From NCBI GenBank assembly GCA_036768485.1, contig JAVLUZ010000142.1:6216006-6280005 (forward strand): a stretch of 64,000 nt of DNA. The letters run 5' to 3'. Below, in pieces: positions 11,800 through 23,498 of the stretch. Position 1 is the stretch's first letter. The number at the start of each line of letters is the position of its first letter. The stretch is from Mermis nigrescens. Its lineage: Eukaryota > Nematoda > Enoplea > Mermithida > Mermithidae. A program made the position numbers and the translations under genes. The notes under the pieces are model-generated. The model did not search any database, had not been told where the DNA came from, and saw nothing but the letters and a program-made list of their open reading frames with translations.

Positions 11800-12910
11800 A
11801 TTTGATATGCCAGTCTGGCGCATATGTTTACACTCTACAGTGTTGTAAAATGGTTTACACCTATTGTTAAATTGCCCATAGAACATTATGGAGACTTAAT
11901 TTGTTTCATAAATATTAATCGTAATATCGGAACAATATCAAAATTACGAATCTGACCAAAATCTTCTTTACACTAGGTGTTTACATGAAGTTTACACTAC
12001 CTATGTATTTATCTTCGTTTTTGAGCATTCCAGAAACCTAATTCTTTCCTGGAGTCTAGAAATTTTCAAAGAATCAAATGTGAGACGTCACGTAGGAGCG
12101 TTTGTTTACATCCAACAATGATGTAAAGTAGTTTACACTCATTGTTTATTTGTCCTCAGACCATTGTAGACATGCAATTTTTTCATAAATGTTGGTAATA
12201 ATATCCGAGTAATATCAGATTTACAAATCGAAATAAAATCCTCTTTACACTAGGCGGTTGTGTAAAGTTTACAATGCATGTTAGCCTTTGTTCTAGAGCA
12301 TTGCAAAAACCGAAATTTTTTCCTGAGTTCTAAAAAATTTACAGGCAATGAAATGTAGGACGTCAGCTGGGCGCATTTGTTTACACTCAACAGTGATGTA
12401 AATTGGTTTACATCTGTGTCTATTTGTCCTTAAACCGTTATGGAGATGTAATTTTTTTCATGAATTTTGATCGTAATATCCGAGTAATATCGAATTTACA
12501 AATCCGACTAAAATCTTCTTTACACTCGTTGCTAGTTTAAAGTTTACACTATATAATAAGCTCCATTCTAGAGCCTCACGGTAACTTATTTTTCCCTAAA
12601 GTCGTAAAATATATATGGAAACAGATGTGATACGTCTGCTAGGGGCGCATGAAGAGTAGTGTAAATTGATTAACACCTAATGTTAATTTGTTCTTAGAAC
12701 ATTATAGAGGTTTGGTTTCTTAATAAATGCTGATCGTTATATCAGAGCAATACCGAAATTATTAATTCCAATAAAATTCTTTACACTCTTGTGTAAAGTT
12801 TAAAATGTAAATTAAGTTTAGCTCTAGGAAGTTTTGGAAGCATTTTTCTTTACAGGATGTTCTACGTAACATAAGAATTACTAATCAGAATGTTTGTTTC
12901 TTCTACAACT
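11800..12910. repeat. Tandem repeat, about 280-bp period, about four units
   Basis: Units share GGGCGCAT.TGTTTACACTC, a TCATAAAT.TT..TCGTAATAT block, AATC(T/C)TCTTTACACT and TTTTTCCTG. The GCGCAT/GCGTTT landmark recurs at about 11,819, 12,097, 12,377 and 12,644. Each unit contains face-to-face GTAAA/TTTAC phrases, giving local hairpins. Confidence 0.75.
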
Positions 12911-12953
12911 AGTAGTTTTGTAAAGTTTAAACCATTCAATTATTAGAAGAACC

Positions 12954-13641
12954 GCACAGTAAATGAAATCTAGTATTGTATTTCCAAATCTTGCTGATTA
13001 AAAGTAGGGTACTAGCAAAGAAAAATGCTCCGATGGAACAAAAAAGGGAATATACTTGGGATTGAGAATTATCGAGGATGTAAAAGGAGGGGACTAGGAA
13101 AAATCTCCCTATGTTATATGCCAAAAATCGCAAAATATGTTAAAAACCTGACTTTCTCTAAACAATGCAAAAAATCGAAGTATATTCTGCGGCCTCCCAA
13201 TAGAAATAAACTATTTACTAAAAAATTGATTGAAAAAAGCAGCGAATTAGCAATGCAGTAGCTAAGCGAATTGAATGAAATAGTACATTTCGATGCATTC
13301 AAGACAATCGATGATATTGTTGGTTCACACGGAAGCTGACGTGCAACAGACCTTATGTAGATACTCTTTTACACATGTCTACAACAATTGTTTACTAAAC
13401 TTTTACATTTTTCAAAGGCTGCATTGCATTGTTTAGACAAAGTCTGATTTTTTTACATATTTTGCGATTCTTGGCAAATAACATAGGAGATTTTTCCTAG
13501 TCCCCTCCTTTTACATCCTCGATAATTCTCAATCCCAAGTATATTCCCCTTTTTTGTTCCATCGGAGCATTTTTCTTTGCTAGTACCCTACTTTTAATCA
13601 GCAAGATTTGGAAATACAATACTAAATTTCATTTACTGTGC
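12954..13641. repeat. Foldback element with about 216-bp arms
   Basis: The sequence at 12,954-13,169 recurs inverted at 13,425-13,641 with few differences (starts GCACAGTAAATGAAAT, ends TTTCATTTACTGTGC). The arms are separated by about 255 bp. No open frame encodes a recognisable transposase. Small frames inside are repeat shadows. Confidence 0.85.
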
Positions 13642-13885
13642 GTAGCGTTTAGAGTGCGCGCCTAAAGCTATTTAGACGATTTAAATAAAATAAAAATTTT
13701 GAACAATATTTGATGAAATATGCTTAGAAAGGCTTAAAATCCTGTGCCACTGCAACAATAAGTTCATAAGTTTAGAATCCTATTGCACTAAGGCGAAGTC
13801 AATTTTGTAGCATTTATAGTGTGTTTCACAAAACTTCGTGCATAAATTCTAAGAATTTTTATCGACAGTAAGCCGAAGGTACGAT

Positions 13886-14088
13886 CAGCGTTGCCAACCT
13901 CGGGGTTTTTCCCTAAAAATCGGGTTTCTTAGCTCTGGAGTTTTTTGCTCCTATGCTTAAGTGTATTGGTGGGGTTTTTTGAAAAGCCTGTGGGGTTTTT
14001 CTGACGAGTCACCTATTCTTTGTACAGGGGTGAGGGGTTTTTTGTTAGGAATTTCGGGGATTTTTTAAATTTTGAGTTGGCAACACTG
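13886..14088. mobile_element. hAT-type MITE, CAGYGTTGCCAAC ends
   Basis: 203 bp with inverted ends CAGCGTTGCCAAC and GTTGGCAACACTG. The flanking 8-bp duplication is GGTACGAT (13,878-13,885) and GTTACGAT (14,089-14,096), one mismatch. The 8-bp duplication and CAGNG-type end fit hAT. The interior is rich in GGGGTTTTT. Confidence 0.85.
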
Positions 14089-14429
14089 GTTACGATAACT
14101 AATCAGATCAATGCTAAGCTTATTGTCAGGGATAGTTTAAAAATTTATGACTGAAGTTGTTTGAAACAGACTATAGACTAAAGCCTGATTTATACTCCAC
14201 GCGGCGAGCGAAGCGGCGAGAAATTGCCGCAACGACCGAAATTGCTCTTGCGAATGCTAATGAGGTTTCGAGCCGAGTGTCGACGTCGAATCATTTTGAA
14301 TTTTAATGAGGTATCGATTTACGCAATATTCTGCGGCAGTTCGCAAGAAGTATAAACGCATTGCGCGAAGCGGCTGCGAAGCGGCGGTGAGGCGCCACCT
14401 TGTCGCTGGTTTTTTTGTCGATTGTGTCC

Positions 14430-14640
14430 CAACTTGTCCACCAGTCCCAACTTGTCCACCGTCCCAACATGTCCACCGTCCCAACATGTCCACCAAAATT
14501 CCCAACATGTCCACCGTCCCAACATGTCCACCAAAATTCCCAACATGTCCACCGTCCCAACATGTCCACCGACGCAACATGTCCACCGTAGCAACATGTC
14601 CACCGTCCCAACATGTCCACCGTCCCAACATGTCCACCAA
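14430..14640. repeat. Minisatellite (GTCCCAACATGTCCACC units), left arm
   Basis: About twelve units of 16-17 bp, some with an inserted AAAATTCCC. The array is repeated inverted at 17,025-17,210 with fewer units. Confidence 0.9.
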
Positions 14641-15524
14641 GGCAGGTACCGTCAGCGCTACCGTTCCAACAGAGCTACTATCTAAACAAAGACACGGCAG
14701 ATACACCACCCTCATTTTTTATGTACCTATTATACGTACGAGTCAAACACTAGTAGAGAAGTTAAAATGGCGCAAAAACTATGTTAATCGGTTTTGCTAA
14801 ATTGGTGTACAAATTATATTAATATCTAGTCAACTTCAATCAGTTTTAGAGAAAAAATTTTGATTTCCGCTCATTTTTAGCCTTAATTTTGCCCGCTTTC
14901 TGAAAAATTTTCCTTTTTTACTGCGTCGGGCCCCGGGCCCCGGCCTGGGACAGCAAATTAGATAGGTGGTTTGTACCGCTATGCTGCTCTGCCTGAATAC
15001 ATGCGGCAAACAATGAAATCTGACATGTACTTCAATAACGTGCAAGAAGAAATGCAAAAACAATTTAAAAAGGCTCAAAATAATGAGACGTCTCAAACTA
15101 AAATCTGTTCTAAAACGGAACTATCCCAGCAGATGAATCATGTAATCCATGTATGCTCTAATTCTTTCGTGCAAATTCTGGCCGGCCAAACCCGCTATTG
15201 CATCCTGCAAAACCATTTTTGCTCTACGGATATTTTCGTCAACTTGAACGTAGCGTTGTTGTCTTTGACGCGGCGGCTCTTCATTCTGTAACTGTCTCAA
15301 TCGGATCTATGAGCAGGAAGGACAATAGATTCACAGCATGACCGGGCTGAGTGAGTAACAGGTCAAGTGGGAGGGTCAAAATATGAGATCTTGGGGCATT
15401 ATGATGTTATTCGCTTTTAGTCCTCATTTTGTCTCCTTTTCCCCATCACAGAAAATTCTTTATGTTTCCCTTCTGGAGTCAAACCCCTTACGTGCATGTC
15501 TGATAAGGTCTACACACGGCATCC

Positions 15525-15705
15525 GGAAGATTCGCCCCCAACATTCCGCCCCCAGCATTTTGCCCCCGGTATTTCACCCCCGACATTTCGCCCCCAGGTA
15601 CGTTTCGCCCCCAGAACTTTCGCCCCCACACATTTCGCCCCCCGGATGTTTCGCTCCAAAACATTTCGCCCCTCGGTTGTTTCGCCCCCAGGAAGTTTTG
15701 TCTCA
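15525..15705. repeat. Minisatellite (TTTCGCCCCC units), inner left arm
   Basis: Units of about 16 bp (CGCCCCCAACATTTCGCCCC type). The inverted partner is at 16,510-16,655, and the flanks GGAAGATTCG and CGAATCTTCC also pair. Confidence 0.9.
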
Positions 15706-15974
15706 CAGTGAATATGTATGTATCCGTGATTATCTAAATCAACCAAAAATCGTTAGAATGATTACCATGCATGCTTTGGATGTTAATAACATTTAGGTAG
15801 GTAGGTAAGAACCTACTGATTAAGCGTTTTATTTATTTTGCCACATCTATTGTGCTTGATTATGTTTCATAACACTCACTTGAAAACGGTTTGAGTGGTT
15901 ATATTTTCATTTCACCCGACAAGTAGGTATCTACTTATTTCTTTCTGACAAATACGTATTCCTTATTTTTATTA

Positions 15975-16250
15975 TTGTTTAAACGACCAACATATTCAAA
16001 ATAGCCTATAAAATGTCTCTTTGTGGTAATTTAGCATTTTTAAAGCATTTTCAGTCCATTTCGACAGTATTTTATAACTTTTAACACTACTTGAAATGAT
16101 TCATTTTTAGCGCTTTATGGGCAAAAAAGTGCATAAAAGTACCAATTCGGCGGAAAAATTGATTTTTTTGCTGCTTTTGGCGTCAAAAATGATGCAAAAC
16201 ACGTCTCGTCAGCTCGAAATTGTCGGACAGTACCTGTCTGGCTGACCCCG
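15975..16250. repeat. Dispersed repeat R3, copy 1
   Basis: Shares AAACGACC, TTTTAGTCCATTT.GAC, AAAAATGATGCAAAA and TACCTGTCTGGCTGA with the stretch at 63,600-63,920, and more weakly with 45,355-45,735. No ends were defined. Confidence 0.5.
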
Positions 16251-16509
16251 CAGTATAGGGTGATGCCCCCTCACTCCCTATGTGCATGTAGGCCCCTAAC
16301 CCCACAACAGTTTGTTGAACCCAGTCTCCGAATTATGGGAGAAAGTCTATCTTCTTGCCATTTTAAGCTCTTTTTCTGACCTTTTTGGCCTAAAATTGAA
16401 GGTGAGCTACCCCCTCCGCCTTTCCTTAAAAATGGTCAAAGACCCCTAAATTTTAGAGCCGTCACATGTGTGGCTATAAGTACCTCCTGATAATTGATCA
16501 AGTTTAGTG

Positions 16510-16655
16510 CAAACTGGGGGCATAACATCCGAGGGGCGAAATGTACGGGGGCGAAAATCCCGGGGGCGAAACGTACCCGGGGGCGAAATGTTGGGTGCGA
16601 AATGTTGGGGGCAAAAAGTCGGGGGCGAATTGTTGGGGGCGAATCTTCCGTAAAC
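16510..16655. repeat. Minisatellite (GGGGGCGAAATGTT units), inner right arm
   Basis: Inverted partner of the array at 15,525-15,705. Confidence 0.9.
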
Positions 16656-17369
16656 CGTCTACACACATAGGTATAAGATGAGATCCCTCGGGTCCCTATC
16701 TAATTTGCTGTCCCGGGCCGGAACCCGGGGCCCGACGCAGTAAAAAAGGAAAATTTTTCAGAAAGCGGGCAAAATTGAGGCTAAAAATAAGCGGAAATCA
16801 AAATTTTTTCTCTAAAACTGATTGAAGTTGACTAGATATTAATATAATTTGTACACCAATTTAGCAAAACCGATTAACATAGTTTTTGCGCCATTTTAAC
16901 TTCTCTACTAGTGTTTGACTCGTACGTATAATAGGTACATAAAAAATGAGGGTGGTGTATCTGCCGTGTCTTTGTTTAGATAGTAGCTCTGTTGGAACGG
17001 TAGCGCTGACGGTACCTGCCTTGGTGGACATGTTGGGACGGTGGACTTGTTGGGACGGTGGACATGTTGCTACGGTGGACATGTTGCGACGGTGGACATG
17101 TTGGGACGGTGGACATGTTGGGAATTTTGGTGGACATGTTGGGACGGTGGACATGTTGGGACGGTGGACAAGTTGGGACTGGTGGACATGTTGGGACGTT
17201 ACCTTTTTGTCCACCCGGCGAGCTCGCCGCGTGAAGTATAAATGCACGACGCGGCGCGGCAAGCGGATTTTGCCGCAGAATATTCGCGCAGGGTCGACTA
17301 ATTTTTGGGCATACTGTGGCCGCAAAACCCCTTTGCGGCGCGGTTCACGTGAAGTATAAATCAGGCTTA

Positions 17370-18375
17370 AGATCAGTAGCCAAATGAACAATTTCGATAA
17401 AATGCGGCGCGAAACGTCAAAAAGTTTTTGAAAATTTAAGCGGAAATATGCGTTAAAAATGCTCAGAATGTTATTGAACTGCCAATGCCTAATCAACGTG
17501 AAACACTGTTTTTCTTGCACGAGCCCCTTTGTACATGTACAAAGATCTCCGGAAGTCTTTGTATGTACATACGAGCGAAACATATTTTGTACCTATAATA
17601 TATATTGATATACTAATGAATATACACATTTTTACTACTAGTCTGTTGTCGCGAACTGCACGCTTCACAAAAAGTGTTACTTCGTCCTTAATTCAGCTCG
17701 CCGACATTTTAATGAGTTTTGGCTGAATTTACACATAAAACTCGATTCAGAAAGTTAAAATAACTTGTGTTAAACAATCAGAAATAATACAGCCATTGCA
17801 ATATGCTGACTGAATCTCTTCGCTCATGCGACACAAGGATAAAAAAAGGCAATTTTATCTTTAAACGGCAGAAAACAGTGCGAAATTGTCAAACGGTTCT
17901 TAATTTCTGCATCAAGTCTTTATAAAACAGTAGAGATTTAGATTTAAAAGATGTTCTTGTCAATTTAAAGATGCTTGAAATTACTCAAAAGATAAATGTT
18001 GGAGTGTTTAATGCCCGCGCTTGGAGCTAAATTGATTGAAATCACGATATTCGGCGCGAAGCGCCTGATTTTTTTTTAAATTTTACTGAAAAATACTCAA
18101 AAAAAATTGTTAAAATTACTATCGCTTTGTCTTTGTACACTGTACAAAGATGGCTCTGGCTCAGAAAATCTTTGTACGAACCTCAAACTTTTTGTCTCGT
18201 AGAAAAAAAACTGATCTGAAAGGCGAAAATTAGCCATAGTATGTTCTACAAAAATTTAGGGCCAAAATGTTGTCTACCGAGCTGATCGCTAAAATATGAA
18301 GGCATGTGACGTAACCAGCGCGTGATCTAAACATAAGCGCTGGTTACGGACACAATAAGCTTCAAGCATAACAAG
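17370..18375. other. Non-coding stretch with dispersed palindromes
   Basis: No gene seen. It holds TTTGTACATGTACAAAG (17,528), GTACACTGTACAAAG (18,134), GGCGCGAAGCGCC (18,052) and a hairpin GTAACCAGCGC/GCGCTGGTTAC (about 18,311-18,349) just before the large element begins. Confidence 0.5.
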
Positions 18376-19068
18376 TGTAACTTATAGGGCGGTTGTTACC
18401 TTGGAGTTGTCTTAGCGCGCGCAAGGAGCCTGCTGATTAAGTACTTGCAGTATGTACGGTTACCTAAACCGACAGCATGCCACCGGGGAAGATACCCAAC
18501 ACACAAACAACTACGAAAGCAACAACCCCCAATAAGTACCTTCGGGGCTTACCTAAGTACCTATGCTACAATTAGCGCTGGTCAGGAAGCAGCGGCAAAC
18601 AACCTGCACTCTTCCAAATTACCCTGAATACTTACTACCTAAAATCTCCACGGACGTATCTGGTCCGGTACTTATGGAGATTTTGGGAAGGAGATTCCGA
18701 CCGCAGATCCTAACGCAGGAGTAATTAGATAACCCCGGTATTCGCCCTAGGTCCTTGGACCTTTTTAGATCAAAAGAATAAATTTTCGCGAAAGGAATTG
18801 AAAAGGTTTTGCGCCAGATTACCTATGGCGAAACTACTTATAAATTTCGGTTCCAATAGCACTCTGAACAAAAATCACAACAACAAAGAGCTCTAGTCCG
18901 GGCTGTCATCATCTATAAAAATTATGTAATAATTTTTATAGTTTTTTTGGTTCGAAATAGGATTGATGAATTTTGCAAGAAATGATAACAAAAAGGTTTT
19001 ACCCAAAGGAATCCGGCAAAAAGCAAAGTCGTGGCCGGCCAATTCCAAATCCCTAACTGCCTGCGATA
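18376..19068. repeat. Left TIR, outer part
   Basis: Inverted relative to 47,460-47,632 plus 38,050-38,847. Matching marks include AAGATACCCAACACAC, TACTACCTAAA.TCTCCACGGA, TTCCGACCGCAG and GGCCGGCCAATT. It is interrupted at 19,069 by a TA-inserted element and resumes at 22,362. Confidence 0.85.
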
Positions 19069-20156
19069 TAATGCACCTCTAGACAGTTAGTTTTCTTGCT
19101 TTTATCTAATCAAACCAATTTACAGACTTAGGCGCTGATATAGTCGAAGATGACACGCCGGGAATTAAAACGGCACTTCTGCCACACCAGCCGAACTAAT
19201 ACTAATTGGAGGGAGGCCTACAGTAATATGAAGAGAAAGGAAGAAGATTCTTTTTTATAAAGAAATGGGCGCTACTTGCGCATGGATTTTTCGGGTCTCT
19301 GCACAGGCTCAACGTGAATAGCGGTCATGTCGCCTATGTTTTAAATGTAAAGAAATGATAAGGGACTTATTGGGGTTCCACAGTAAAACCGCGTTTTCGT
19401 GTCCCTCGCAACACGTGGCGATGAGAAGTCCAACCAATTGGCACTGCGTGGCCGGGATGCCTCCGCATGTCCAAATGTCGACAACTATACGACTGTAAAG
19501 TAATCGGAACATATGGCTGGATCGCCGAAATGGAACACAAAGACCGGATGGTCATACTAAACGCACTAAGGTGCGATATAGTCGTTAGTGTAAACGACAC
19601 GTGTAGATACACCATCTACACAAGGAAGTAAATACGACGCGGAGCGCCGGAAAATTTTGAAATTTAACCTTTCTATAACGCATTTTTGCAACATTGGTTT
19701 GGGTTTTAGGGGCTATAGCCCCTAGCTCCTCTGGGACCTGCCATGTAGTCGGTTAGTACTACACACGCGATACAGAGCGGAAGATCAGAGAAACCGGTGC
19801 GGGTAAAATTTTGCTCACACAACGGAGGGTTGAGGTGCCCCGTTACATCTTTTTGAGTCAAATTTCGTTCTTGACGCTGAGTTTCATGAGAAACTGCTTA
19901 CAGCCTGTTTCATACAAGTTTGGGCATAAATTTTAAAAACTATGTCCGACAATAAGCGGACGGATTGCGATTATAGCATTGAATTGATATATAGTTATCG
20001 TAATCCGTCAGCTCCAAAAATTTAAGCTCAAGCTTATGTGAAACAGACTAAGTTGAGACATGCGTCAATATTTTTGAAAAACGAGTTCGCTAAGCGAGAG
20101 ACCTCTCGCTTAGCAATCTCATTTTTCAAAACTATTTCATGGCGAATAGTCGTGAA

Positions 20157-20432
20157 CACACCTGTGCGTGGGGGGTTTGGGGGGGGGTATGCACCCCCCC
20201 AGAAACCAAAATACCCCCCCCCCCTAGAAATCAAAATACTCCCCCAGAATTCAATTTTTGAAAATTTTTTCGTTTTTTTTCTCGCAATTTTTTGATGCCA
20301 ATGGATAGTGCTTGATGAGAAACGTCGAAAAATGGTGTTTTTATCGCCATCCCACCATTTTTAAGGTCATTTTTCGACCTTCAAAAAATCTTGCACCACT
20401 CCCCCCCAGAATTTTCTTGCTGCCCACGTATG
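20157..20432. mobile_element. MITE family A, copy 3
   Basis: Ends CACACCTGTGCGTGG and GCCCACGTATG. Perfect 8-bp duplication GTCGTGAA (20,149-20,156; 20,433-20,440). Confidence 0.9.
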
Positions 20433-20733
20433 GTCGTGAATATAAGCGTGAATATACTATAAGCGTGAATATACTACCAGCACACCTTGCTCGACGGAGT
20501 AGGTGGCAATTTTTTATAGTCTGTTTCATTTAGCTTTGAGGTTTTCGCAAAAATTTAAAGTGACTACAAAAATGCTTTAAACTGACGCCGTAGTTGTGAT
20601 ATTCTACAGTATATGAGTTATGGGGGACGTTCGCCATTGCTAAGCCACATTACTGCATCAATATTTTGAATCACTTTTGTAGCCCGATTCATGCAGATTA
20701 AATTTGAGAGAAAACCGCGCACTACTAACCATC

Positions 20734-21007
20734 ACAAATGAGCGTGGGGGTTGGAGGGTTTGCACCCCCAGAAGTTGAAATACCTCCACCCCAAGAAATC
20801 AAAATACCCCCCCCCCCACTAGAATTCAAATTTTGAAAATTTTTTTTGCTCTTTTAGCGATTTTTTGATGCCATTGGATAGTGCTCGATGAGAAACGTCG
20901 AAAAATGGTGTTTTTTGTCATTTCTTTTGCCACTTTTAAGACCATTTTTTGACCTTTGAAAATTTTTTAACCCCCCCTCCCCAGAATTTCGGTGCTGCCC
21001 ACCTATG
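20734..21007. mobile_element. MITE family A, copy 4
   Basis: Ends CACAAATGAGCGTGG and TGCCCACCTATG. Duplication CTAACCAT/CTAATCAT (20,726-20,733; 21,008-21,015). This is a variant subfamily with GAAGTTGAAATACC and CGGTGCTGCCCAC, like the copy at 38,502. Confidence 0.85.
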
Positions 21008-21978
21008 CTAATCATGGTACAAAGTACCCTGATCATGATTTTCATGTAATATTACGTAAAAGAGCATACAATGTTTTTACATCGAAACAGCAAAAAAATT
21101 GATATGGAGCCCAAAAATATGGAAATTTGACAAAAATATGCTATGTATGCTATATAAATGGTTGGGGTAAATTTTACCCCCCCCTTACACAGAATGAATG
21201 AAAACCTATTTTATTTTGTTTGTTTCGTGTCTTGCAGCTGTTGGAAGTATTCGCAGCTACTGTATGTAGCTCTAGCTGTCATTTCCATAAAAAAACCCAA
21301 AAAAATCCAAATAACACAAAACCCGCAAAAAATCCGAAAACCCAACATTCAAATAATAAAATCTAGGCTTTTTCCATCCTTGACTACTACCAACATAAAT
21401 CTGAGCCTAATCCTAGTAAAAATAAAGAAGTTTGACCAGGAAGGGTGACTTCCAGAAAAAACATCAGAAAAAAATAAATTTTTGAACTCCTGTGAGCGCA
21501 CACGCGCGCGGGGGCGCGTCATCATATACCTATAGATAGTGTATCTACACGGGTCGTTTACACTAACGACTAAAACGCACCTTAGTGTGTTTAGTATGAC
21601 CATCCGGTCTTTGAGATCCAGTTTGGCGATCCAGCCATGATGATCGACTACTTTACAGTCGGATAGTTTCCGACAGTAGGACGTGCGGAGGCGATCCAGT
21701 CACGCAGCGTCTTTTGGTTGGACCTACTTCGCTATGTGTTGCGAGGGACACACTAATGCGTTTAGTCTATGGAACCCAAATAAGTCCTCTATTATTTCTT
21801 TGCATTTAAAACATAGGCGATATGACCGCTATTCATGTTAAGCCTGTGCAGAGACCGGAAGAATCTATGCGCAAGTAGCGCCCATTTTTGTTATAAAAAC
21901 ATTTCCTTCTCTTTTCTTTTTCTCTACTACTGTACATCCCCTCTCAGCCATAATTGGTTCGGCTTGAGTAGTGCCAGT

Positions 21979-22241
21979 TACACCTGGGCGTGGGGGGTTT
22001 GGGGGGTATGCAACCCCCAGAAACCAAAATACCCCCCCCCAGAAATCAAAATACCCCCCAGAATTCAATTTTTTAAATTTTTTCGTTTTTTTTCGCAATT
22101 TTTTGATGCCAATGGATAGTGCTTGATGAGAAACGTCGAAAAATGGTGTTTTTATTGCCATACCACCATTTTTAAGGCCATTTTTTGACCTTCAAAAAAA
22201 TCTTGCACCCCCCCCCAGAATTTTCTTGCTGCCCATGTATG
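21979..22241. mobile_element. MITE family A, copy 5
   Basis: Ends TACACCTGGGCGTGG and GCCCATGTATG. Perfect 8-bp duplication GTGCCAGT (21,971-21,978; 22,242-22,249). Confidence 0.9.
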
Positions 22242-22361
22242 GTGCCAGTGCGTTCTTTTTATTTCCTGGCGTGTCTTCTTCGACTTTGTGAGCGCCATAA
22301 TCTAATTTATTTTGTTTGGTGTACATAAAAGCTAGAAAAGTACCTACCTAGAGTTGCATTA

Positions 22362-23498
22362 TAGTAGTTATGCGTGGTACCCTGGATCTAGCGCTATAAG
22401 ATAGGCAATGGTTAAGGAAAGACAATCCTTTAAAATAGCCCATGTTATAACATAGGCTAATGCTATAACATATACAATGGTTAAGGATAGGCGAGGGGGT
22501 GGAGCCTTGCTCCCTGGGATAAGGGTCAGGGAGCAATGGTTTAGGATAGACAATGGTTTAAGATAGGCAATGGTTAAGCATAGACTAATGCTATAACATA
22601 TGAGGACATAGTTGAGGAGTGGAAGGGGTAAAATAGGATTAAACCTGAACTAAGTGTAAACTAATTGCGAGTGATATACAATGGTTAAGCATAGACTAAC
22701 ACACGAGGACATAGTTGAGGAGTGGAAGGGGTAAATTAAGCCTAAGCAAGCTAAGCTAAGCCTGTGGGTAAACCAGGACTGAGCTAAACGAAGTGTAAAT
22801 TAATTGTGAGCGACCCTAAGTAAATTGTCTGACATACACACCCATACTAGCGCGCCTGTGCCCTGTTGGGAGGGGAGGGGGAGCCCCCCAATACGTCAAG
22901 CATATTCCCCCGTGTGTATCCACTGCCACTCAGTCTAAAAATTGCCTTAAATGTGCCAAAGTAAGACAAAACTAGGCCCAAGGACTGTGTAAACTAAGCT
23001 TAGGTAAGCATTATAGAAATTTATCAAGCAGTGTATGGCTTCCTGGCCCGTTATGTTCACCTGGCAAATTATGCAATTAAATATAAAATAAGTTTGTAAA
23101 CTAAGCCTAGCTGAGCTAGGATTAAAGTGGGTCTAAGCACAAAAGGAGTGTGTATATATAGGTTTGACTTCCCGGTCCTTCGAATTCTCGGTCCTTCGTC
23201 ACTTCCCGGTCCTTCGTCACTTCCCGGTCCTTCGAATTCCCGGTCCTTCGTCACTTCCCGGTCCTTCGAATTCCCGGTCCTTGCTTAAACGCGTTCTATT
23301 AGTGTTGTGTTATGCGTGTTGTGACACCGAAATTAGATGTGATGCAACAATGCATTCGAACATTTACACCCAGTTAGGTGTTTGGGTGATTAGGTCGTAG
23401 CGACCATTGGCTGCATACAGACTGACGACTTTCTGAGCAGCAGGCCCTTCATAGAACAACATTTTGCCCGAGTAAACCTTTATTTGGTAATTTGGCGT
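22362..23498. repeat. Left TIR, inner part
   Basis: Inverted relative to 36,930-38,040. It contains tandem GCAATGGTTAAGGATAG phrases (22,400-22,700) and a CCCGGTCCTTCG minisatellite (23,170-23,285, seven units against five in the right copy). The inner boundary lies within the polymerase-derived frame. Confidence 0.9.

Larger units (their letters stand above)
14181..17369. mobile_element. Large foldback element with minisatellite-bearing arms
   Basis: The outer ends AAGCCTGATTTATACT and AGTATAAATCAGGCTT are inverted. The arms (about 14,181-14,970 and about 16,695-17,369) pair over hundreds of bases, including GTCAGCGCTACCG, CACTAGTAGAGAAG and a CCCGGGCCC block. Each arm holds an array of about 16-17-bp CCAACATGTCCACC units (14,430-14,640; inverted 17,025-17,210). 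Nested inside is a second inverted pair of CGCCCCC minisatellites. All open frames follow the repeats. No transposase is seen, so it is non-autonomous; arms with tandem repeats recall FB/Galileo-like foldbacks, which is inference. No clear target duplication was found. Confidence 0.8.
19069..22361. mobile_element. 3.3-kb TA-inserted element with about 560-bp inverted arms
   Basis: The ends TAATGCACCTCTAG and CTAGAGTTGCATTA are inverted and flanked by TA. The arms (19,069-19,625; 21,520-22,361, the latter carrying a MITE) share TCTGCACAGGCT/AGCCTGTGCAGA, GCGCTACTTGCGC and AGTGTAAACGAC. The interior has two more MITE copies, a TATAGTCTGTTTCATTT element fragment (20,516) and no transposase frame. 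It splits the left TIR of the large element. Confidence 0.8.

Noticed and set aside
10760..12910. CRISPR-like array
   Set aside because: Units are long, contiguous and diverged with no spacers, in a eukaryotic context.
9881..14176. A 4.3-kb element bounded by TATAGTCTGTTTCAAA/TTTGAAACAGACTATA
   Set aside because: The ends pair over only about 20-28 bp and belong to a dispersed MITE end found elsewhere (20,516; 49,909); no clear target duplication.
14257..14800. Long overlapping frames with MSTVPTCPP-type repeats on both strands
   Set aside because: They are translations of the 16-17-bp minisatellite in all frames, not genes.
15383..15796. Proline/phenylalanine-rich frames over the CGCCCCC array
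   Set aside because: Repeat artefact; mirrored at 16,436-16,666.
16861..17583. 240-codon minus-strand frame
   Set aside because: It spans the foldback arm and minisatellite; no domain, and the other arm gives an equivalent artefact.
20038..22161. Glycine/proline-rich frames such as GGFGGGYAPPQKPKYPPP
   Set aside because: Translation of MITE family A poly-G/poly-C shoulders; the same frames occur at each copy.
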